A stretch of DNA of 64,000 nucleotides from the NCBI RefSeq assembly GCF_019973615.1, contig NZ_AP024238.1:434001-498000 (forward strand). The letters run 5' to 3'. Below the pieces are notes generated by a model that did not search any database, had not been told where the DNA came from, and worked only from the letters and a program-made list of their open reading frames with translations. The position numbers were made by a program, and so were the translations under genes. Shown here piece by piece: positions 7,454 through 15,743 of this stretch. The first letter of the stretch is position 1, and each line of letters opens with the position of its first letter. The stretch is from Rhodoferax lithotrophicus (GTDB lineage Bacteria; Pseudomonadota; Gammaproteobacteria; Burkholderiales; Burkholderiaceae_C).

Positions 7454-7732
7454 TTACGGAAGCAGGCCTACATTACGCGCCTGGCGGATAGCCTGTAGCC
7501 GGTTGGCAACATGCAGTGCCCCAAACAGGGCCGTGACATGGTTTTTGATGGTTTTTTCAGCCAGACCCAGCTGCAAGGCTATGTGTTTGTTGGTCAGGCC
7601 CTGATCCAGCATCTTCAGGATGGCGAGTTGGCGGGCTGTCAAAACGGGTGACAACGGCACCGTGGCTTGGGCCAACACAAGCCCGCCATGTCGCACCAGG
7701 GCATGGTCATCCTCAATGAGTAGTTTGTAAGG
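7454..7732 (-). CDS. LuxR-type DNA-binding regulator with a vestigial receiver domain
   Basis: The best start is the GTG at 7732 behind GGGAAAAG, giving 92 residues; the ATG at 7777 would add 15 residues. The N terminus (YKLLIEDDHALVRHGG) is exactly the first strand and helix of a NarL/FixJ receiver, but the protein then jumps to PVLTARQLAILKMLDQGLTN, the start of a GerE/LuxR helix-turn-helix that continues to TIKNHVTALFGALHVANRLQ. About 100 receiver residues, including the phosphorylated Asp and the conserved Lys, are absent. It is therefore either a phosphorylation-independent regulator or a decayed gene. Leads the operon with the ECF sigma and zinc-finger genes. Confidence 0.75.
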   Translation of the reverse strand, partial: PYKLLIEDDHALVRHGGLVLAQATVPLSPVLTARQLAILKMLDQGLTNKHIALQLGLAEKTIKNHVTALFGALHVANRLQAIRQARNVGLLP

Positions 7733-7985
7733 CACAGTCTTTTCCCGATCCCTTGAATGTGATGTGTCCACAAGCATAGGTCGGGGTTCCGCAGTTGCGT
7801 GTCGTTTGGGACTTTTGTCCTGAATCGGGCCTTGCCCCTTGTGTCTGTTGTGCAGGGCCGTTTCCTGGTGGGCGCGCGGCAGGTCCTCGGTGCGGGACAT
7901 TGGTCCTATGTTCATGGATGCGGCGACCGCCCCTCTTAGCATTTCACTTCGTCAACCATGTGTTTGTATTTCAGAGGAAAACGTA

Positions 7986-9950
7986 ATGGATCAGGAAAAA
8001 ATTATCTTTAGACTCAGTGCCGTGGCCATGTTGCTTGTCGTGGCCGGCTGCGGAGGAGGAGGGGGGACGTCATCCGTCACGCCACCCGTCGCCACCGACC
8101 CGCTGGCGGCGTATGCCTGGCATTTGAACAACACGGGCCCATCCCAGACCGTATCGGCCATCGACAACTCCGGGGCCGTGGCGGGTATGGATGCCAATGT
8201 GGCCTCGGTACACCAAGAAGGGGCTGGCATCACCGGCAAGGGCATCACCATTGCCGTGATTGATTCCGGCCTGGAAATCGGGCACGAGGATTTGAGCCCC
8301 AACGTGTTGGCGGGCAAGTCCTTCAACTTTCTGAACAACTCGGCAGACCCCAGCCCGTCGCGCACCCGCACCGACAACCTGGCCGACCATGGCACCGGCG
8401 TGGCTGGTGTAGCGGCGGCCAAAGGCTGGAACAATCTGGGCTCACGCGGGTTGGCACCGAATGCATCTCTCGTGGGTTTTGCCCCCCTGGGCCTGGTGAC
8501 GAACGTGGCCGAGGGCTTGAGTTTTGGCGCACATGCCGACTTGGTGACCGCGGTCTCTGGCGCGGATCTGGTGCTGGCCAACACCTTCGGAACACGGGCT
8601 GACAAGGTGGATATTTTTAACTACAGCGCCGGTGGAGACTATGCCTCTCCCCAGCTTGACCCCACCACGCCAGATTACAGGACTATTGCTGCGGAGTACG
8701 GCACCACCAACCTGCGCGCAGGCAAAGGGGCGATTTACTTCCAGGCCGCGGGCAATGAATTCCAGTCATCGGTTGAAGCCGCCCTGCAGGGTGGCGGTGT
8801 CATACCGGTTGACTGCGTGAGCACGTATGTTGCCGACGGCATTCTGGGGCGTTTCTCCAACAGCGCAGCCGGGCACTCTTGCCTGGACACCAATTACGAA
8901 ACCCAAGGGCAGCCTTTCTTTATGAAGGTGGCGGCCATTGCGGCCAATGGGAAAGCCTCGTCCTACTCCAGCGCTGGGGCCAGCAACTGGGTGACCGGTT
9001 TTGGTGGCGAATTCGGGACGGACAACCCGGCTATCGTGTCGACCGATGACACCGGTTGTGATCTGGGGCAAAACAATGTGGCCAATCAAGCCTCGTTGGT
9101 GGCACGGTATGCTGATGCCGCTTTGAAACTGGTGGCCAATCTGTTTGGCCAGTCCAAGCAAGACCCCACCTGCAACTACACCGGCACGATGAATGGCACC
9201 TCTGCGGCCACGCCGTCGCTGTCAGGCATTACCGCCTTGATGCTGGAAGTCAACCCTGGTTTGACCTGGCAGGATGTGAAATACATCCTGGCCAAAACCG
9301 CTCGCCAGGTGGATGCCGGTATTGCCGCAGGCGCGCAGACCGTGACTTACACGCCCGTTGGCGCAACCCAAGCCTTGGTGCTGAGTGACCCCTGGGTGAC
9401 GAATCAAGCGGGCTTCCACTTTCAGGCGCGTTACGGATTTGGTCTGGCGGATGCCGCAGCGGCGGTCACCATGGCCAAAACCTATACCGCGCCCACCGGG
9501 CGACGTGTGACTTCTCTGACCTCCAGCCTGAGTGGGGCATTCAGCGCCTCCAACCTGCCTGTCAGCGCAGGCAATGTGGCGGTGATTGCACAGAATGCCA
9601 CGTTCCTTGCCGGGGTATCTGGCCCGATCCAGGTGGATCTGACCCTGACCAACACCACCGGGCGGGCCATCAACCCGGGGACTCTGCAGTTTGAGTTGAC
9701 CAACTCGGCAACTGGTGAACGCTCCATTTTGTTGCCCGCGTATGGTGGCTGGTATGTGGGTGGTCAGACCGATCTGATGCTGGCCAACGCGCAGCAAAAA
9801 TTCCGCTTTTTCACCAACGCGTTCTATGGTGACAATTTGAACGGCACCTGGACGGTCAAGGTCAAGGTACTGGATGGCCCGGCCAACGAATCCAGCACGT
9901 TTAATGCAAGCACGTTGACCGGCGTGACGCTCACCTCTTACAGCATTTAA
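7986..9950 (+). CDS. Subtilisin-family (S8) serine protease lipoprotein with P-domain-like C terminus
   Basis: 654 residues; the ATG at 7986 follows AGAGGA. The N terminus is a lipoprotein signal ending VVAGC, then a Gly-rich linker. The catalytic domain begins almost at once (DPLAAYAWHLNNTGP), as in kexin-like S8 enzymes, with Asp93 (AVIDSG), His135 (DHGTGV) and Ser406 (NGTSAATPS). Residues ~540-654 resemble a proprotein-convertase P domain. No inhibitor-I9 propeptide is encoded before the catalytic domain. It is divergent from the regulator operon next to the lanthipeptide genes, so a leader-removing LanP role is possible, but a general extracytoplasmic protease is equally likely. Confidence 0.85.
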   Translation: MDQEKIIFRLSAVAMLLVVAGCGGGGGTSSVTPPVATDPLAAYAWHLNNTGPSQTVSAIDNSGAVAGMDANVASVHQEGAGITGKGITIAVIDSGLEIGHEDLSPNVLAGKSFNFLNNSADPSPSRTRTDNLADHGTGVAGVAAAKGWNNLGSRGLAPNASLVGFAPLGLVTNVAEGLSFGAHADLVTAVSGADLVLANTFGTRADKVDIFNYSAGGDYASPQLDPTTPDYRTIAAEYGTTNLRAGKGAIYFQAAGNEFQSSVEAALQGGGVIPVDCVSTYVADGILGRFSNSAAGHSCLDTNYETQGQPFFMKVAAIAANGKASSYSSAGASNWVTGFGGEFGTDNPAIVSTDDTGCDLGQNNVANQASLVARYADAALKLVANLFGQSKQDPTCNYTGTMNGTSAATPSLSGITALMLEVNPGLTWQDVKYILAKTARQVDAGIAAGAQTVTYTPVGATQALVLSDPWVTNQAGFHFQARYGFGLADAAAAVTMAKTYTAPTGRRVTSLTSSLSGAFSASNLPVSAGNVAVIAQNATFLAGVSGPIQVDLTLTNTTGRAINPGTLQFELTNSATGERSILLPAYGGWYVGGQTDLMLANAQQKFRFFTNAFYGDNLNGTWTVKVKVLDGPANESSTFNASTLTGVTLTSYSI

Positions 9951-9963
9951 GGGCAAAACCATC

Positions 9964-10389
9964 ATGACAATCCACACACAACAGCTGCGTAAACTCTGCC
10001 TCACGGCGCTGCTCACACTGGCAACCAATGCCATGGCGGGCAATCTTTTCACCATGAATGGCCGTGCTGTCGAATTGGTTCCATCGAGTACCGTGGCCAG
10101 CAAGGCCACAACGGCCGCCTCAGCACCGCTTATCACGGTGAAAGATGTGGCCTCCGGCCAGGTGAAGGTGTACGCCAGCGGACTGATCATCACCCTCAAA
10201 GAAGTCGGCACCTTGCAAGCCTTGCTGAGGGATTACCCGGCCATACAGCTGCAATATGCACCAGGGAAATATGCCTATGTACAAGTCTCCAGCGCCGCTT
10301 TGGCCAGCACCTTTGATGCGTTGAGTGCCGACCCCCGTGTGGAGGCTGTCCACCTGCGTCCGGTGCCGATACGTATCAAGCCACGTTAA
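9964..10389 (+). CDS. Small secreted protein resembling a protease propeptide/inhibitor
   Basis: 141 residues with a Sec signal peptide (TALLTLATNAMAG). The C-terminal 70 residues run GLIITLKEVGTLQALL, then KYAYVQVSSAALASTFDAL and DPRVEAVHLRP. The closing pattern (alternating strand, helix with small residues, then DPRVExV) resembles inhibitor-I9/subtilisin propeptide domains. The gene follows the S8 protease by 13 nt, and that protease lacks a propeptide, so it may supply the chaperone/inhibitor in trans (inference from context and weak similarity). If not, it is an unknown exported protein. Confidence 0.7.
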   Translation: MTIHTQQLRKLCLTALLTLATNAMAGNLFTMNGRAVELVPSSTVASKATTAASAPLITVKDVASGQVKVYASGLIITLKEVGTLQALLRDYPAIQLQYAPGKYAYVQVSSAALASTFDALSADPRVEAVHLRPVPIRIKPR

Positions 10390-10588
10390 ACCATGGCTCA
10401 CACCACCCGCAACCCGCTCAATCGGTCACTTCAGACAAGTCCCTGTTTGTCTACAGTGCCACAGGTTGTGGGCGGCGGGCTTCGTACCGAGGTGAATACC
10501 CTGCTGCCGGAAGAGGCGTTTGAGTACCTTGACAAATGACCATGAGACCGCCAGCAGTCCCGTGTCAGCAGGCGGTGTCTTCCTGAGA
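10390..10588. other. non-coding stretch between secreted protein and crotonase gene
   Basis: About 200 bp without a supported gene. It contains short imperfect inverted repeats (AGACAA...TTGTCT around 10433-10452) and a GC-rich pair near 10541-10575. No convincing promoter or T-tract terminator is visible. Confidence 0.4.
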
Positions 10589-10655
10589 TTGCTATCGTAT
10601 AAATAGCTGCACGCGCTTATTCGATAAGCGCTACAGACCTATTTTTTATAAATTT
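10589..10655. repeat. dispersed AGCGCT-type intergenic repeat
   Basis: AAATAGCTGCACGCGCTTAT followed by TCGATAAGCGCTACAGACC and a T-rich tail that overlaps the stop of the minus-strand crotonase gene. One of the clearest copies of the family; it probably ends both flanking transcripts. Confidence 0.6.
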
Positions 10656-11410
10656 GAGAAATCCGGGCGACGTTTTTCAAGAAACGCCCCAAAAGCTTCT
10701 CGAGCGGCAGGCTCACCCAGCAGTCGGCCAAAAATAGTTCCTTCTTCCGCCATATGGGTCGCCACCAGTGCGGCTTGACCCTGTTTCATCAGGCGTTTGG
10801 TCATCAGCAGAGGTTGCAAGGGTTTGCTGGCCAAGCGCAGAGCCTGGTGACGCGCCAGCGCGTTGGCCTCGGTCGGTGGCACGATGCGACTGATCAGACC
10901 CATCTCCAACGCGGCCTCGGCGGTGAACGGATCACCCAGCAGCAAGGCTTCAGCGGCACGGCCATGCCCCATGCGTTGTGGTGCCAGCAGGCTGGATGCG
11001 GCCTCGGGGCACACGCCCAGGTTGACAAACGGCATGGAAAACATGGCGTTGTCACCCGCATAGACCAGATCACAATGGAACAGCATGGTGGTGCCAATAC
11101 CCACCGCCGGGCCACACACGGCAGCCACCACGGGTTTGCTGAAGGTGCTGATGGCACGCAGAAATCGGAACACCGGCACGTCCGGTGACACCGGTGGCGC
11201 TTTTAAAAAGTCCGCAATGTCGTTGCCCGCACTGAAGACACTTTCATGCCCCTGGATGACAACCGCACGCACCCCATCGTCAGGTTGGGCATGGGTCAGC
11301 GCATCGGCCATGGCGGCATACATGGCGGCGGTGAATGAATTTTTTTTGTCCACCCGGTTAAAGGTGATGGTCATGACCCGCTCTGCGGTGTCGATCAGGA
11401 TGTCTTGCAT
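10646..11410 (-). CDS. Enoyl-CoA hydratase/isomerase (crotonase family)
   Basis: 254 residues, the usual size of the family. The oxyanion-hole segments are visible: HESVFSAGNDIADFL and CGPAVGIGTTMLFHCDLVY. The C-terminal part (AREAFGAFLEKRRPDFS) is typical of delta3,delta2-enoyl-CoA isomerase-like members. The exact substrate cannot be told. Last gene of the beta-oxidation operon running down from the TetR gene, 169 nt after the thiolase. Confidence 0.88.
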   Translation of the reverse strand: MQDILIDTAERVMTITFNRVDKKNSFTAAMYAAMADALTHAQPDDGVRAVVIQGHESVFSAGNDIADFLKAPPVSPDVPVFRFLRAISTFSKPVVAAVCGPAVGIGTTMLFHCDLVYAGDNAMFSMPFVNLGVCPEAASSLLAPQRMGHGRAAEALLLGDPFTAEAALEMGLISRIVPPTEANALARHQALRLASKPLQPLLMTKRLMKQGQAALVATHMAEEGTIFGRLLGEPAAREAFGAFLEKRRPDFSNL

Positions 11411-11579
11411 AGATAAAACTCTGGGAATTTCAGATGAATAAAAGCGGTGATTGAATCACTTTTTGTTGCCTATGACGCGACAGACAGCACAACAGGCTGG
11501 CACTGCGGTGCGTTTTCATGCATGACTGCGCTCAAAATCCATCAAAAAGACCACCCGAAGGTGGTCTGTGTGTGCGTGC

Positions 11580-12776
11580 TTAGACGCGCTCAAAGATACC
11601 GGCGGCCCCCTGGCCCATGCCAATACACATGGTCACCATGCCGTATTTGCCCTGGGTGCGTTGCAGCGCGTGGATGACCGTGGCGGCACGAATCGCCCCG
11701 GTGGCCCCCAGCGGGTGACCCAGCGCAATGGCCCCGCCCATCGGGTTGACTTTGTTCTGATCCAGCCCCAGGGTGTTGATGACCGCCAAAGACTGGGCGG
11801 CAAAGGCTTCGTTGAGTTCGATCCAGTCGAGCTGATCCAGCGTCAGACCGCCGTTTTTCAGGGCGGCCGGGATGGCCTCAATCGGGCCAATACCCATGAA
11901 CTGCGGCGGCACACCCTTGGCGGCAAAGCTGACAAAACGTGCCAGCGGCTTCAGGCCAAATTGCTTGACCGCTTTTTCGCTGGCCAGAATCAAGGCCCCC
12001 GCGCCGTCGGAGGTTTGTGAGCTGTTGCCCGCCGTGACCGAGCCACGTGCGGCAAATGGGGACTTGAGCTTGGCCAGACCTTCCAGTGAAGTGTCGGGGC
12101 GGGCTCCCTCGTCCACACTCACCACGCGTTTTTTCTCGATCACTTCGCCGGTGGCCAGGTTGGGGCTGCGGTCGGTGACCTCGATCGGGGTGGTCTCGGC
12201 GCTGAAATAACCCGCTGCCTGGGCCGCCAGGGCACGCTGGTGGGACTGCAGCGCAAAGGCATCTTGCGCCTCGCGGCTGACCTTCCACTGGGTGGCGACT
12301 TTTTCAGCCGTCAGGCCCATGCCGTAGGCAATCCCCACATCCTCATCCCTGGTAAAAATGCTGGGCGAGAGCGAGGGGGTATTGCCCATCATGGGCACCA
12401 TACTCATGCTCTCGACACCCGCTGCAATCATCACGTCGGCCTCACCCACGCGGATGCGATCAGCCGCCATCTGAATGGCACTCACGCCAGAGGCGCAAAA
12501 ACGATTCACGGTGATACCCCCCACGCTGGTGGGGAGACCCGCCAGTACCGCACCGATGCGGGCGATGTTCAGGCCTTGTGGCCCTTCTGGAATGGCACAG
12601 CCGCAAATCACGTCTTCAACCGCCGCGGGATCAAGCCCCGGCACTTGTGCCAAAGCAGATCGCAACACGTTGACCAGCAGGTCATCCGGGCGGGTATTTC
12701 GGAAATATCCACGATGCGACTTGCCAATGGGGGTGCGTGTGGCGGCAACGATGTAGGCTTCTTGAACTTGTTTCAT
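11580..12776 (-). CDS. fadA: Acetyl-CoA C-acyltransferase (thiolase, FadA-like)
   Basis: 398 residues; cleaves 3-ketoacyl-CoA with CoA to acetyl-CoA and a shortened acyl-CoA. The nucleophile Cys94 lies in NRFCASGVSA, the His354 base in GHPLGATGA and the second Cys384 in CIGMGQGAAG. It starts 20 nt after the stop of the dehydrogenase/hydratase gene, so the two encode the last three steps of beta-oxidation. The symbol is given by role; a degradative rather than PHB-synthesis thiolase is inferred from the operon. Confidence 0.9.
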   Translation of the reverse strand: MKQVQEAYIVAATRTPIGKSHRGYFRNTRPDDLLVNVLRSALAQVPGLDPAAVEDVICGCAIPEGPQGLNIARIGAVLAGLPTSVGGITVNRFCASGVSAIQMAADRIRVGEADVMIAAGVESMSMVPMMGNTPSLSPSIFTRDEDVGIAYGMGLTAEKVATQWKVSREAQDAFALQSHQRALAAQAAGYFSAETTPIEVTDRSPNLATGEVIEKKRVVSVDEGARPDTSLEGLAKLKSPFAARGSVTAGNSSQTSDGAGALILASEKAVKQFGLKPLARFVSFAAKGVPPQFMGIGPIEAIPAALKNGGLTLDQLDWIELNEAFAAQSLAVINTLGLDQNKVNPMGGAIALGHPLGATGAIRAATVIHALQRTQGKYGMVTMCIGMGQGAAGIFERV

Positions 12777-12796
12777 AGGTGTCTCTTGATCAGTGG

Positions 12797-15196
12797 TTAG
12801 TTGCGCACAGGTTTTCCGGTAGACATCATGCCCATGATGCGTTCTTGCGTCTTGGGGTTGCCCAGCAAGGCACCAAAGGCTTGGCGTTCCAGCGTCATCA
12901 GGTACTCTTCATTCACCAGGCTGCCCGCATCCACGTCACCGCCACACACTACGCCGGCGATCAGGCTGGCGATGTAGAAGTCGTGTGTACTGATGAACCC
13001 TCCATCACGCATGTTGACCAAGCTTCCCATGATGGTGGCCTGGCCTTGACGGCCGGCCACTGGAAACTGGCGCTTGAGCGGTGCGCGGTAGCCGCTGGCA
13101 TACAGGGCTTTGGCTTCGTTGAGGGCCACATACAGCAGCTCGTCTTTGTGGGGAACGATCACGTCGCTCTCTAAAAGATAGCCAAGTTTCCTTGATTCAA
13201 GGGCGCTGGTGCCCACTTTGGCCATGGCTGCGGCGGTGAAGCCTTCGGTCAGGAAAGGCAGCAGGTCTTTGCCGGTGGAGTTGGCGGCATTTTCTGCGGC
13301 ACGCCGGGCAATGTAGGCCAGGCCACCTCCACCGGGCACCAGGCCGACACCCACTTCCACCAGGCCAATGTAACTTTCCATCGCCGCCACCCGTTTGGTG
13401 GTGTAGGCGGCCAGCTCACAACCGCCGCCCAAGGCCAGGCCGCGCACGGCAGAGACCACCGGCACGTTGGCATAACGCAGCTTGAGCATGGCTTGCTGCA
13501 TCTCGAACTCGGCCCCTTCAATCGCTTTGACACCGCCCATCATGAAGGCCGGCAGCATGGCTTGCAGGTCGGCCCCGGCGGAGAACATCTCGTCATTGCT
13601 CCAGATCACCATGCCTTGGTACTTGTCTTCAGCCAGGGCCAGACCTTGCAGCAAGCCTTCGATGACATCCGGGCCAATCGCGTGCATTTTGGTCTTGATG
13701 CTGGCGATGACCACCTCGTCATCCAGCGTCCACAGGCGGATCGCATCGTCTTCATGCAGCGTGGTGCCTGCGGTGCTGGCCGACGGTGCGTTCGCGCCCA
13801 GCACACTTTCCGGGAAATGCTGGCGGGCATACACCGGCAAGCTGCGCGTGGGCACAAATTGGCCGGTGCTGGGGTTCCAGGAACCTTGTGGAGTGTGCAC
13901 ACCACCGGCATCAGCCACCGGGCCGCTGAAGACCCAGTCGGGCAGCGGGGCGTTGCACAGGGCCTTGCCCGCGTCAATGTCTTCCTTGACCATGTTGGCC
14001 ACCGTCAGCCAACCAGCTTCCTGCCAGAGCTCGAACGGGCCTTGTTTCATGCCAAAGCCCCAGCGCATGCACAAGTCGACATCGCGGGCGTTGTCGGCAA
14101 TTTCGGCCAGGTGCACAGCGGCGTAGTGGAAGGCGTTGCGCAAAATCGCCCACAGGAACCGTCCTTCTGCACCTTCGGCGTTGCGCAGCAGTTGCAGGCG
14201 CTCGGCGGCAGGCTTTTTCAGCATGCGGGTGTAGACCTCGTCGGCCTTTTGACCGGCTGGCACGTAGTCTTTGCTGGCCAGATCAAAACGCATGATGTCG
14301 CGCCCGACCTTTTTGAAGAAACCGGCCTTGGATTTCTGGCCCAGGTTGCCCATTTCCAGCAGGGTCTTGAGCACCTCGGGGGTGGCAAAGCTGGCGTAAA
14401 AGGGATCGGTTTCCAGGCTCAGGGTATCCTGCAAGGTCTTGATCACGTGGGCCATGGTGTCCAGACCCACCACGTCGGCGGTGCGGAAGGTGCCGGAGCT
14501 GGCGCGGCCGAGTTTCTTGCCGGTCAGGTCATCCACCACGTCATAACTCAGGCCGAAGTTTTCCACCTCTTTCATGGTGGTCAGCATGCCGGCCACGCCA
14601 ACCCGGTTGGCAATGAAGTTGGGGGTGTCTTTGGCCCGCACCACACCTTTGCCCAGCGCACTGGTGACAAAGGCTTCGAGCTTGTCCAGAATGTGTGGCT
14701 CGGTGGTGGGGGTGTTGATCAGCTCCACCAGCAGCATGTAGCGCGGTGGGTTGAAGAAGTGAATGCCGCAAAAGCGCGGTTTGAGTTCTTCGGGCAGCAC
14801 TTCGCTCAATTTGGTGATCGACAGGCCGGAGGTGTTGGAGGCGACGATGGCCGTTGGTGCAACGTAAGGTGCGATCTTTTTGTAGAGATCAAGCTTCCAG
14901 TCCATGCGCTCGGCAATGGCTTCGATGATCAGGTCGCAGTCACGCAACTGCTCCAGGTGTTCTTCGTAGTTGGCTTGGCCAATCAGGGCCGCATCGGTGG
15001 CCACACCCAGCGGGGCCGGCTTGAGCTTTTTCAGGCCCTCAATCGCGCGGGTGACGATGCCGTTTTTGGGGCCTTCTTTGGCGGGCAGGTCAAACAGCAC
15101 CACCGGCACTTTGCAATTGACCAGATGAGCGGCAATTTGCGCCCCCATCACGCCGGCGCCGAGGACGGCGACTTTTTTCACATTGAATCTAGACAT
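12797..15196 (-). CDS. 3-hydroxyacyl-CoA dehydrogenase/enoyl-CoA hydratase (FadN-type)
   Basis: 799 residues with the dehydrogenase first: an NAD-binding Rossmann motif (VAVLGAGVMGAQIAAHL) at the N terminus and the 3HCDH C-terminal domains in the middle. The enoyl-CoA hydratase domain follows (NDEMFSAGADLQAM, RGLALGGGCELA). This order is that of Bacillus FadN and opposite to E. coli FadB. It hydrates enoyl-CoA and oxidises the hydroxyacyl-CoA, passing product to the thiolase encoded next. Confidence 0.92.
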   Translation of the reverse strand: MSRFNVKKVAVLGAGVMGAQIAAHLVNCKVPVVLFDLPAKEGPKNGIVTRAIEGLKKLKPAPLGVATDAALIGQANYEEHLEQLRDCDLIIEAIAERMDWKLDLYKKIAPYVAPTAIVASNTSGLSITKLSEVLPEELKPRFCGIHFFNPPRYMLLVELINTPTTEPHILDKLEAFVTSALGKGVVRAKDTPNFIANRVGVAGMLTTMKEVENFGLSYDVVDDLTGKKLGRASSGTFRTADVVGLDTMAHVIKTLQDTLSLETDPFYASFATPEVLKTLLEMGNLGQKSKAGFFKKVGRDIMRFDLASKDYVPAGQKADEVYTRMLKKPAAERLQLLRNAEGAEGRFLWAILRNAFHYAAVHLAEIADNARDVDLCMRWGFGMKQGPFELWQEAGWLTVANMVKEDIDAGKALCNAPLPDWVFSGPVADAGGVHTPQGSWNPSTGQFVPTRSLPVYARQHFPESVLGANAPSASTAGTTLHEDDAIRLWTLDDEVVIASIKTKMHAIGPDVIEGLLQGLALAEDKYQGMVIWSNDEMFSAGADLQAMLPAFMMGGVKAIEGAEFEMQQAMLKLRYANVPVVSAVRGLALGGGCELAAYTTKRVAAMESYIGLVEVGVGLVPGGGGLAYIARRAAENAANSTGKDLLPFLTEGFTAAAMAKVGTSALESRKLGYLLESDVIVPHKDELLYVALNEAKALYASGYRAPLKRQFPVAGRQGQATIMGSLVNMRDGGFISTHDFYIASLIAGVVCGGDVDAGSLVNEEYLMTLERQAFGALLGNPKTQERIMGMMSTGKPVRN

Positions 15197-15249
15197 GTTG
15201 TGTTTCCTGAAATGTCATGAAAGAAACTGAATCCGTGGCCGCTAGGGGA

Positions 15250-15708
15250 TCACAGCACGCGCACCCAGGTCTGGGTGCGTCCGAAGAAGGCGATGGAGCC
15301 ACGCACTTCAAGCTTTTTGCCGCCCTCCACCGGGGTCAGGCGCAAGGTGTATTCCTTGCCGTTTTCCGGGTCCAGAATCTTGCCGCCTTCCCAGACTTCC
15401 TTGCCCTCCACCTGCTTGGCCCCGCGAATGATTTCCAGGCCCAGTAGAGGTTTGTCCTTGCGGTCATCCGAGCACTCTTTGCACACGGCTTTTTGGTCGG
15501 CATCCTTGCGCAGCAGCTTGTCAATGCGCCCTTTCAGCACGCCGCCGTTGTCTGCAATGACGATCAGGCTTTTGACTTCGCCGGTTTTGTCGTCAATGCT
15601 GTGCCAGTTGCCCACCGGGGACATCTGGGCCGATGCAGCACCGCAAGACGCAATCAAAATAAGAGCAGCTTGCGCACGTTTTAAAAAGGCCAGGGCCTGA
15701 TTTGTCAT
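15250..15708 (-). CDS. DUF2147 exported protein
   Basis: 152 residues from the ATG at 15708, which has GGAGA upstream. A signal peptide ends near ASCGAASAQ. The remainder is a DUF2147 domain: PVGNWHSIDDKTGEVKSLI, a central KGRIDKLL, a Cys-x2-Cys pair (CKECSDD) and the C-terminal GRTQTWVRV. Family members are small exported beta proteins of unknown function often found in beta-oxidation operons of Burkholderiales. It sits between the acyl-CoA dehydrogenase and the FadN-type gene, with short gaps on both sides. Confidence 0.85.
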   Translation of the reverse strand: MTNQALAFLKRAQAALILIASCGAASAQMSPVGNWHSIDDKTGEVKSLIVIADNGGVLKGRIDKLLRKDADQKAVCKECSDDRKDKPLLGLEIIRGAKQVEGKEVWEGGKILDPENGKEYTLRLTPVEGGKKLEVRGSIAFFGRTQTWVRVL

Positions 15709-15743
15709 GTAAGTCTCCGGTTGTAAGTGTTTGGGGCTCAAGT

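Noticed and set aside
13493..15220. 575-codon open frame on the plus strand
   Set aside because: Antisense to the FadN-type gene; its composition (Gly, His, Gln, Val rich) is that of a GC-rich shadow frame and no motif is seen.
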